A stretch of 64,000 nucleotides of DNA from Isoetes taiwanensis (taxonomy: Eukaryota > Streptophyta > Lycopodiopsida > Isoetales > Isoetaceae). Below the pieces are notes generated by a model, which had not been told where the DNA came from, made no database searches, and worked only from the letters and a program-made list of their open reading frames with translations. The position numbers and the translations under genes were made by a program. The stretch lies in assembly GCA_021234155.1 (NCBI GenBank), contig JAJEKV010000047.1, positions 5,793,071 through 5,857,070 of the forward strand, in the 5' to 3' direction. Of the stretch, positions 32,928 to 42,099 are shown piece after piece (positions within the stretch are counted from its first letter, which is position 1; the number at the start of each line of letters is the position of its first letter).

Positions 32928-33858
32928 CCTGCAGACAGTCAGGGCCACTTCCCTTCACAATATTCGAGCAAGATAGTTCGAAGGAGAGTGGCTCAGACTG
33001 TCTGCAGGCACCTAGAGAATGCACGGGAGCGGGCATTGCTATGTGTGAGGCCAGCGGGTCCTCTCGACAGGATAGAGGCATTCTCGACTTCGTGGCCGAG
33101 AATCACGGACATCAACTCTATGGTTTCCCTCGTGGTTGGTTGTAGAGGCCTCCACCCGGTCAGAGCCCTCCCCCGCAATATTACCGGCGAAGATGGTTCG
33201 AAGGAGAGTGGCTCGACCGGGTAGAAGACCAACTATCGACTCATACATAAGAAGAATTGGTCGGCTAAAGGGATTCTCGACTTGCCTTCGAGTCGAGAAT
33301 GCAAGTGTTAACTTCTTGTGCGCATTCTCGACTTCGCCAAGTCGAGAATGCCTTAATATCGAGAACTCGGATAGTACACATGGAGTCTTTGGCTGGTTAA
33401 AAGGCATTCTCGACTTCGCCGAGAATCTTGAGGCAACAACTCTGTGGTTTCCCTGTGGTTAGTTGTAGAGGCCTCCACCCAGTCCGAGCCCATCCCCTTC
33501 GCAATATTCGACGAAGATGGTTCGAAGGAGACGGTCTCTGACTGGGTAGAGGCCACTGCGACCATACACAGGAGAATTGGCTGCCTAAGGGATTCTCGAC
33601 TTACGAGTCGAGAATGCAAGTGTTGACTTCTGTGCATTCTCGACTTCGCCAAAGTCGAATGCCTTACCCTCGAGAACTCGGATAGTACATGGAGTCTTTG
33701 GTTGGTTAAAGGCATTCTCGACTTCGTGAGTCGAGAATCTTGAAAAAATTTATAAATCCCCAATGGTTCAACCCGAAGACTGCAGACAGTCAAAGCCACT
33801 TCCCTTCGCAATATCCGAGCAAGATAGTTCGAAGGAGAGTGGCTAAGACTGTCTGCAG
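32928..33858. repeat. Four related ~70-85 bp hairpins with covarying arms
   Basis: Hairpins lie at 32928-33008, 33154-33222, 33477-33547 and 33780-33858. All share an interior like GCAATATTCGA and GGTTCGAAGGAGA. Terminal arms differ but stay complementary: CTGCAGACAGTC/GACTGTCTGCAG (first and fourth), ACCCGGTC/GACCGGGT (second), ACCCAGTC/GACTGGGT (third). The middle two belong to a ~315-bp tandem duplication (about 33130-33444 and 33445-33740). Confidence 0.85.
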
Positions 33859-34114
33859 GCACCTGTAGAATGCACTAGAGCCGGCACTGGTGTGTGTGAG
33901 ATTAGCGGGTGTTCTCGGCAGGTTAGAGGCATTGGCTAGGTATGACATTCTCAACTCGCGAGTCGAGAATGCAAGAATGGCTGCAGAAGACTTTCTTTGG
34001 CTAGAAAGGAGTTGGGTAACTGTGCATTCTCGACTGGCGAGTCGGGAATCCCTCAACCAGCCAACAATCCAGAGTGTACACTCCCTGTTCTCGCCTCGCG
34101 AATCGAGTCGAGAA
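33080..34114. repeat. Right-hand cluster of ten stem-variable palindromes
   Basis: Copies at 33080-33103, 33273-33300, 33322-33351, 33406-33426, 33592-33615, 33634-33663, 33714-33738, 33946-33971, 34026-34049 and 34088-34114. All have ATTCTCGACT-type left arms and AGTCGAGAAT-type right arms. The centre varies (CGCC, TACG, CGTG, GCGC and others), so they are hairpins with changing loops, unlike the invariant left-hand set. Inverted copies of GGGAATCCCTCA enclose the last one (34043-34157). Confidence 0.88.
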
Positions 34115-34159
34115 TAAGGCCTGTACTTTCTGGATTGTTGGCAAGCTGAGGGATTCCCA

Positions 34160-35180
34160 CTCGCCGAAAAGCCGAAGTTCCCTTCGCACCTCTCTCCGCA
34201 AAGGAGGATATCTTTGTGAGTGAAATTTTCAATCTGTAAGGCAATTCTTATTTTAAGTTTCTGTAAAACAATTTCATGCATAGTTATGTTCTTCTATGAA
34301 TCATAGACAGTTTTGCACTTTCTTTTCTGAATGGTTTATGGTGATGTTCTCTTACTGTTATGCAATACTTTTCTTCCTATCTCTCAGGATTCCTAAGTCG
34401 GGTGCTTGCCACTACTATTAGCATCTAAGAACACTGATGCATGTACAAGGTATTCAAGTAAACAATAACTAAACACAAGAAAACACAAACAAAAAGCAAA
34501 TCAAAAGGAAAGCAGTGAACCAGCTTTGAAACAGCAGACAAATGAGAAAATATTAAGAAAAAAAAATACCTGGGAGATAAGTTGGATGAGGAGGAAGCTG
34601 CAGAGTTCGATGCCATTTTGCTACAGGCGTTTGCAAAGCGAGAGTAAGGATTTGTCGGGCTGGAAAATGTATCAGGGTATATGAAGAGGCTCTAAAAAAA
34701 TAATAGGAGCAGCACAGTAGTAAAGGAATTGCAAAAAACTATAAACAAGCAGTATAAGAATATAAAAACTTACAGAAAAGGGTTCTCACTTTCTTCTTAG
34801 GATGTACTTTCTGCTGGCTAACTCAAATTGAGCCAAAACGTCGTCGCTGGATGCGTCGCGATCCGTCGACCACGCTGCAGTCATAAGATTGCTTCGGAAA
34901 TGCGGGAGTCGATCGATCGCCAAGGTGGAACAGGGGAACAGGCGGATGCCGGAGTCGGAACAGGGGAAGAGAAAGAGGAATAGAAGGAATAGGGGTCGCG
35001 GAAGAAGAGGTAGAGGGTGCAGTTATTTCTGGCTGCACCCTCGAACTTCGAAAAAGTGGCATTTATGACACTCCTAGAGTCACGTGTGTGGCATGCCATC
35101 CGTGACCTGGATTGCTGACGTGGCCATGTCAGATGTCGCTGACGAAGGGCCACGTTAGCACAGTCATGAATTCGGGGAAC
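34160..35180 (-). other. Mostly non-coding; candidate first exon of an unknown gene
   Basis: On the minus strand an ATG at 34616 opens MASNSAASSSSNLSP and ends at a CCAG/GTATTT donor (34569). Its next exon was not found. A GC-rich block at 34800-35060 upstream on that strand could be its leader. A hairpin (GCTGACGTGGCC/GGCCACGTTAGC, 35114-35159) lies further upstream. The gene may have been cut by the neighbouring palindrome-rich region. Confidence 0.3.
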
Positions 35181-35184
35181 CCTA

Positions 35185-35400
35185 TGTTTTAATGGTTATA
35201 ATGTTTTAATGCTTTTTAATGGTTAATGTCAAATGTTAATGTTAAATGTTTTAATGTTTTTAATGGTTATAAGGTTGTAATGTTTTAATGCTTCTTAATG
35301 GTTAATGTTAGCCAAGATTTCAATGGTTTTTAATGGTTATATAGTTTCTAATGGTTATATGGCTATAGTGCTCTTTCATATATGGTTGTATATGGTTTTA
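35185..35400 (+). repeat. TTAATGGTTA-type irregular short-repeat array
   Basis: More than ten copies of ATGGTTA, TTTTAATG and TTAATGGTTA are packed irregularly just upstream of the transposase-like frame. It could be subterminal repeats bound by the element's own protein, or simple-sequence expansion. No terminal inverted repeat was found to bound it. Confidence 0.6.
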
Positions 35401-38050
35401 ATGTGTGCTCTTTCATTCAGGGAGCATGTGAGATGAGCAAAATGGAGCCAAGGAAGCCCAGCACAGGACATTGCCCTAGGCTCCAATGGAGGAAGATGGG
35501 TTGCTTGTTGTTGCACCCTTGCAATGAGACGGTATTTGCTGAGGACATCATAACTGCAGTTGATCCTTTTGATAGTGTGAATGATGGAAGGCTGGGAGAT
35601 GATCAACTTGGAGTTGGCATTGTGAAGCTTCTTATCCAAGTTGATACAATCATGTCCCAGGGAAGCTCTAGTGATTGCATTGTGTGCTCTGGGTTGTTGG
35701 AGTCCCAAACTCAGTTGAGATGGCCAATTAGATATATTACACACAAGAATGGTGATAGTCTGGAATGCCATACTGAACTACATACCCCAAGGTCCACCCA
35801 AGGCCATGTGGAAGATTTGGTGGTCGATGAGCATCCTTTGATCACAAGGAAGAGACGACGCTATGTTTTTCACAAAAGGCAGCCAAGGGTGCCCAAGAGG
35901 CCTAGAAGTGACAAATATTTAGAAAGGATGGAAAGTATGGCCCCAACCAAAGAAAACCTAGAGGCAATTAGGGGACAAGAGTGTTGCAACCTAGATTGCA
36001 CAGTGCAGTACAGTGTGGATGACCTCATGCAGATAAGGTCCCAATACATTGGACAGCTTCATAAAGATAGGATTAATTTCATCTACTCCTTGTGTAGGAA
36101 TTCCAGCTATGATGAAAATACAGGAAGGCTACTATATCGATTGAGGGGCATGAAGGTATGTATGAGAGCATTGAGATGGATTCTTGGGGTGAGCAAGTCT
36201 TCATTCTACAGATACTGGGAGCAGGTTAGAAAAGGGCACAGTTTGTTCCAACATGGCAATGCACTCACTTTGAAACCTAGAGCAAATACTCTCAAGGCCA
36301 TTGCAGTCTTCGAGAGCTTTGTGAGATACATGTCTCAATCTATGCCCCACAAGTCGAAGGTGAACGAGCACGGTGTGCGAGTGGTGCAAATGGTGTTGCC
36401 ACAACAATATATCCAAAAGGAGTGCCTTAAAGAGGTCAACTCCATCCTAGAAACTACTGGAGGTAGGCCTCTATCTCAATCACATTTCAGCAAGTTATGG
36501 AGCACTCACTTCTCAGACGTGAGTGTCCTGCAATACATGCCATTCTCAAAGTGCGACACTTGCATTCAACTCAAGGATACACTTGCATCAACTGCAATAG
36601 AGAAAGAAAGAAAGAATGGCAATTAGGGAGCAATTTGCAGATCACCAAAGGGACCAAATATCATGTAGACAGTTGTATTGGCAAAGGGAGAACATTTTTA
36701 CGAGATGCAAAATGGGACAAATTTTTGTGTATAATTCATGATAAGATGGACCAACACAAGACTTTCTTGCCAAAGCTAGATCCTTTACCCAAAGCGTTGT
36801 CAAAACGCTTTTTCGATGAAAGTAAGTCCGGGGGTGTCTTAACACATGGTCATGGAACTGGAACCTATGGTCATTTTGTGCTTGATCTATGGAGGGATGA
36901 TCCAAACTTCCATGTGAGCTCTATTTTCAAGTGCTTGAGAACACTAGAGAAAGGATCGATAGAAGGGAGGAGGTATTCCCCGCAAAGACCCATTTTGAGG
37001 CTTTGATAGATGATCAACCGCTTTGTTACCAAAGGCGATAAAAAAAGCTCACATCCAAGGTGTCTAGTGAATCAAGGAGGACTTGGGATGATTTCCCCTT
37101 ACTTGAGAAACAACTGACTGAGGAGCTATGTGTTCAATTGGACAACCTGTGGAAAGAAAACAAGAATAGATGGATGTTTGGGGCAATGTCATACTTGATG
37201 TATTGTGGGAGTATTCAAAGTTGTGAAAGTGGGATTCATGATGGTTGGGCATACGCATGATGATATAGATGGATTCTTTGGAACTTTCTCCACCAAGCTC
37301 AAGAGAGAAAACGTGACTAGTCTCGCTGAACTAATGGATGTGTTTGAGAGCTGCATTGACCCCAACCCAATGGCTTTCTTGATGGATAAGGTTGCAGATT
37401 GGAAATCATTTGTCGAGGGATACTTGTTTGATGGTAAGGACCAGTTGACAGGACACACAAAGCCACTTCAGTTCAAGTTTTGGGTTAGGGATGGAATACC
37501 AATCATGCAATATAAGTGGAGACCAGGTGACAAGTTGTGGATGCCTATACAAGGAATCGAGTTGTGGCAACGGGGTGCTGCTAGTGAAGTTCTCATTCCT
37601 AAAGGGCAGCCAAAACCACTACCTCCCTTCAAGACTGTCAAAGACTCTAGCCAACTAGTGAAGGGCATCAAGGATTACATAACGCACTGGGATGATGTTC
37701 GAAGTGGAAAGCACACCTCCACTCTTAAGAAAAATCAAATGGACTCCCTAATCAAGTACTGGGAGAAAGTTGTGACATGCTTAGAAACTGAACAACCATG
37801 TGGGAGGGAGCTAAGAGACGAGTTTGTACAAGAACATGAAAAAAACTATGAAGAAGTATCCAAGTATGTGACAACAGCAGAAAAAGAAGAGCAACCCAGG
37901 GGTAAAACAGTTATAGCTTTGTTATTTTACTTACACACTATGACTGTTGAATTTGCAATTGACTCAGAAGCAATAAAAACAGATGTGAAAGAGAAAATAC
38001 CAACTTATGACCATGTATCTAAAGGTGGTACTGTTCTGATCCATGATTAA
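35382..38050 (+). pseudogene. GHTH-motif (DUF7869-like) putative DDE transposase, frameshifted
   Basis: Plus-strand coding remnant resembling the plant DUF7869 transposase-like family. Landmarks: VCMRALRWILGVSKSSFYRY (N-terminal helical region), FSKCDTCIQLKD (Cys pair), FLCIIHDKMDQHKTFLPKLD (first acidic motif), LTHGHGTGTYGHF, LCVQLDNLWKENKNRWMFGA (second acidic motif, DN) and VGFMMVGHTHDDIDGFF (GHTH motif). These sit in different frames, with shifts near 36610, 36690, 36970-37060 and 37200, so this copy cannot be active. The last exon ends at PRG/GTAAAA near 37902. An FCP1-like module follows on the same strand. Confidence 0.7.
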
Positions 38051-38461
38051 TAGTTTGGCAATGATGTCTAAATTATATATATGTTTCATAAAGCTGTACC
38101 AGTAGAATACTGCAATATGAGAGAGAATAATGAACCATGTCAGGACTCCTTAGTGACAGGTAAGAACATTAGCTTATAAATCTTGTCGTCACATTTTTTT
38201 GGTCAAGTAATATTGGATGCTTTCAAGCAAGTGCAGTTGCTGCCAAGAGTAAAACAATGGTTGCGGAATCTGAAGATCATGCGGTGAGTGAAAAGGTGGG
38301 AGAAGATAGGAAGAAAACGGAAATAAAATGAAGGTGTCTGTGAGTGCAGGCAGTGAATTTCTGTAATTGTTTCAATATTTGAAAGTTTCCAACTGTTATA
38401 TTTATGCAGGGAAGACTTTCTCTGTAACCCTTCTTCAAAAGAGCAAGTTCATGAAGCAGAA

Positions 38462-39064
38462 GTGTCATCGAGCCCTGTGCCTCCACCTCTCATTAGGAGG
38501 AGTACAAGTTCAACAGAATTTCTCATTATTTTTTACTTCAACGGTGTTGTTGGTAAGTTGTATGATAAGAATGAACTCATACTATCAGCCAAGGTACCTG
38601 ATATTGTCTTGCGGTGGCTGAACAAGCAGAAGACTATCATTTTAAGGCCGGAATTTAGAGAGTTTATGTCTTGGTGCCTCGATAACTTCGTGGTTGCATT
38701 ATGGTCTAGCATGTCATCACAAAATATGCATCTAGTTTGCAGCCGTGGCACATCAGAATTTGTTTCAAAGTTTCTATTTGTATGGAACCAAGATGAATGC
38801 ACGAATACAGGGTTGTCGATCAAGAATAAGCCCATTTTCTTGAAGGAATTGAGTAAGGTTTACCGTGCATTTCCAAGGTTTGGGTTTGAGAATACCCTCC
38901 TCATTTTGATGACAGCAGGTATAAGTCGTACCAAGTCGTACCACAATGAGAAAAATACAATCATTTGTTCAAACACCTTCGATCCAAGTACGAAGGGCTA
39001 CTTAAGGGGAACAATGTTCCTAGCTATGTTGAAAGTAACCCAATCTATAATGTGTACAACATAG
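38462..39064 (+). pseudogene. FCP1-like HAD domain, decayed copy
   Basis: It reads FLIIFYFNGVVG at the motif 1 position (normally FDxDGT; here the first Asp is Tyr and the second Asn), then VVALWSSMSS, FLFVWNQDEC and NTLLI. The DDSRYK-type motif 4 is split between frames: an extra base precedes it, and a 10-bp tandem duplication of AAGTCGTACC (38923-38942) follows. It clearly belongs with the FCP1-like exon at 27223-28060 and the fragment at 46 kb. Loss of motif 1 and the frame damage make it non-catalytic. Confidence 0.7.
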
Positions 39065-39877
39065 AAATGTCTCAGAAAGCTTTAAAGCTGTTGAATAGAT
39101 ACAGGGAAAAAGATGACCAAAAGATGATTATATGACATTGATTGCAATGAATAGAACTTTGTTGTTAAGTTTTGGCTTTTTGGTACTGTTGTCTTCAAGT
39201 TTTTGTACTATGGATGCTGTTTGTGAATCATGTTTGCTTTTGGCCTACAGATCCAAGAAGTTGGCACCGAGAGGGTTGTCATCACTGGTAAAGATTCCTT
39301 TGGATGTATTTGATGGTAGCAGAAAACTTGTTACCATTGAAACATCAGAAGCAAGCATTCTAGCCAAAGCTGGTTCTTGGTACAACAACCAGTTGATCGA
39401 TCTTTACATAGGGTAGGTCCTCAAGTGCTAATTGCTCTTCATTTGAGTCCATTGACTTGCATATAATTGCAGGTGCATGAATCAATTTGTGGAGGCACAT
39501 GAGATGTCCACTCTCTGTTACTCTTTCAATCCACTCTTCTACTCGGTTTTGAACAGAAGAAGTAACAAAATAGTAGGATTCATATCGGATATAGATTTTG
39601 AAGTCTGTGAATACCTGTTCATTCCTGCATGTCATGGTCACCACTGGACTATATATCTCATTGCTGGTATTGGGGCAAGATCTGAAATATGTGAGCCAGG
39701 TATCTGCGGTTTCGATAGCATGGGCCTCTTTACAGGGATGGAGCCGGTGCAAAGGTTTGTAATTGTGTCTTAATATTTGCCCAACAGATTATTTTTGTGC
39801 ATGCTTAAGGATGTTGATTTGCCTCTACAGGCTTGTGAAGAATCTACAAAAACACCTAAATGTTGACAACCAACTGG

Positions 39878-40116
39878 CCCGGGGGATTCACCTTTGATCA
39901 GCGTATAACCCATGAGAGTTCAACGGAGGGGTATTTTTTGGACCATTTGCGTACGTATACTTAGGGGTTAGGGGTGTTTTTAGGCACTAATTTGGAGCAA
40001 TATCTATACACAGAGGGGTCAAATTGCCTTTTAAAATTGCGTATGCAAGGGGGGTTTTTTGCTACCCTCCAAACGCAGATGCCATACCCCTCTTATATAT
40101 AAGTGCACCCCCCGGG
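39878..40116. mobile_element. MITE with 8-bp target duplication inside the Ulp1-like exon
   Basis: Perfect 8-bp direct repeats CCAACTGG flank the insert (39870-39877 and 40117-40124). Termini CCCGGGGG-TTCACCTT and AAGTGCACCCCCCGGG are short imperfect inverted repeats. Removing the insert restores an open frame (VDNQ-LEVKKIC). An 8-bp duplication is typical of hAT-type transposition, though the TIR sequence is unusual for hAT. Confidence 0.8.
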
Positions 40117-41164
40117 CCAACTGGAAGTAAAGAAAATCTGTAGAAGGCCAATCTTTCACTATTTTGCAGATAATGAGCTTATTGAAAAATGGACGTATGA
40201 TTTTAAAAGGGTTTCTTACTAGGACAAGTCACATCCACCTCAGTAAGTCCCAATTTGCTCGTGTTGTTAAAGAGGTGTTTGAAGTCAGAGTGCAGACACT
40301 CTAAGAGAGGCTAATTGCTTATTTATCCTCTGGACTAACATGATATGCATGAAATAGATTCGAGCCAACATCCTCGAACCACAACCAAAGGCAGGTATAG
40401 TAACGGGCCACCAACATTAATCATGTATAGTTTAATTCATCTAGAATGTGAAATATAGCATCTTGTGACGCCATACCTGCAGGAAGAGTATCATATACTT
40501 TACGAACTCGGATGTGTGACTAGTTTTTAGGATTGAAGACACGTAACTGAAGGGTGCTTGACTATTTCATTATATATGGACTATTGCAAGTCAAAGCCAT
40601 ATGTGCCACCTTGGGCTGCACTTTGCGACGGGAAGGCACTTTCATTGAAGTTGGCCCCATCTATTCTTAGGATGCTAGCGAACTTGTGGTAATACCTTCA
40701 TGGATGAATAGCGCATAATGACGAGCCATCCATGAAGTTCTTACCATGAAATTTCTCTTGCAACTGGACGATTCATTTGTACAAAACAGAAAGAGGTATG
40801 CCAGTTGATTCATTTGTATAAAACAGAAATAGGTATATGATTTCATATCTCTTATATCTTTCAATAAACATGTGCACACTGGGCCGCTAGTTTTTGAGTT
40901 TGTGAATGGCCCGTCATGCACCACAAAGCATCAAGCCATCACCTCGAGGAACGTTGGTCTCTGAAAGGATAAACCTATACAGGAATTCAATCCATCTAAA
41001 GATTTGAAGAAGGGCATGTTTATAATGGTGTGCCCTAATGATGTCTTGTGTCTGACATGGGTAGGTATGCTACTGAAGAGACCCAAATGGACGATAGAAA
41101 AGAGAACTTCGAGACTATCCAAGTGACTTGTTGGGAGTTTGTCCCTATGAGCAACCAGATGTAC

Positions 41165-41535
41165 CCATCCAATTATGTCAATTGTTGGAAGAAGAGATGG
41201 AGGCCAACGACTGCTAGTGACCGCATTGAGATAGAGACTATCGATTATGCTTGTGCTCCTTCCAATAAGAGGAAGCTACCCAACACTGTGAAGCATATGC
41301 AACACTTGCTGGGGATGTCTCTTAATGTATGAAAACTGTCATTGAAGCATCCAGTTAATTATGCCAATTGCTGGAAGAAAAGATGGAGGCCAACAACTGC
41401 AAGTGACCGCATAGAACTAGAGACTATCGACTATGCATGGGAGCCGTCAAACAAGAAGAAGATACCCAATACTATCAAAATACGCGTGCATGCTGCTGAA
41501 GCATATGCAGCACTTGCAGGGGATGTCAATTAGTG
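41165..41535 (+). repeat. 186-bp tandem duplication of a coding segment
   Basis: Both copies encode a peptide with NCWKKRWRPTTASDRIE and ETIDYA. The second copy stays open to LAGDVN and a stop. The first has lost about 20 bp near its end and goes out of frame. Most base changes between the copies are at third codon positions. The protein family is unknown; the segment may be part of the Ulp1-containing gene or of another element protein. Confidence 0.7.
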
Positions 41536-41717
41536 CATGAAAAAGAGTCATTGATGCGACAATTTCAAAAATAGTCCATAAATTTAGGTATTGTCCAAAA
41601 ATAATGAAATTGTGCTTAATACAGGTGGATGGATACTCGTGCGGGCCAGCGGTCTGTTATTTTATAAACAAGTTTTTAGGAGGACTACACAATGGAGTAG
41701 ACATTATGGCAGAACAA

Positions 41718-42099
41718 GTAAGTTATATCAGTATTATTGACACTCAAACTTTAACAAAACATGCTGATCCTTCCATTTCTGATGCAGGCGGGTAAAAGAA
41801 AACTAGGGTGTCTTACATTTGGCCAAATGTAGAGTAAGAGATGTATCACATTTCAAATACATAACCGTTTTTTCAGTATGTACATAATAGCTATATTATG
41901 GAATCTTTTTTTTCGGAACTACTTGCCACATCAATTAAAACGCAATCATGAAGCAGATTTCAATTCCCGCCGCTCTAACCACTCCAAGAAACGCCTGAAC
42001 GTTAGGAGAATTTCCCACTTTCTGGCTAGAACTTCGCCCAGCTCCAGGATTTCCCTCCTTCTTGCCAAAATTCCTCCAGCTAACCCTAAACCACGCAAG
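41718..42099. other. Short non-coding spacer
   Basis: AT-rich, with no recognised element. It separates the Ulp1-like exon from the start of the next coding remnants. Confidence 0.4.

Larger units (their letters stand above)
39251..41717 (+). pseudogene. Ulp1-type (C48) cysteine protease in several exons, interrupted
   Basis: SUMO-protease-like fold. Exon 39251-39412 has SWYNNQLIDLYI, like the Ulp1 W-x-N-D substrate region. Its donor joins in phase to exon 39473-39754, which has HHWTIYLIAG (catalytic His) and ICGFDSMG (catalytic Asp). That joins in phase to exon 39831 onward (LVKNLQKHLNVDNQL), which is cut at 39878 by a 239-bp MITE. The exon 41625-41717 supplies QVDGYSCGPAVCYFINKF (Gln, then catalytic Cys) and ends at GTAAGT. 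The intervening 40.1-41.6 kb holds a duplicated coding segment. All four active-site residues survive. Confidence 0.75.

Noticed and set aside
26842-34114. CRISPR-like array
   Set aside because: Repeats are self-palindromic, spacing is irregular from 60 to over 1000 bp, and the context is a eukaryotic spliced gene.
26754-34201. Many overlapping open frames containing FSTRESR or SRLASRE peptides on both strands
   Set aside because: They are translations of the CTCGACTCGCGAGTCGAG palindrome, which reads the same on both strands. The recurring peptide is not a protein motif.
36497-37006. Separate small gene inside the GHTH transposase
   Set aside because: Its residues (IIHDKMDQHKTF, HGHGTGTYGHF) continue the transposase domain order in another frame, so it is the same broken gene.
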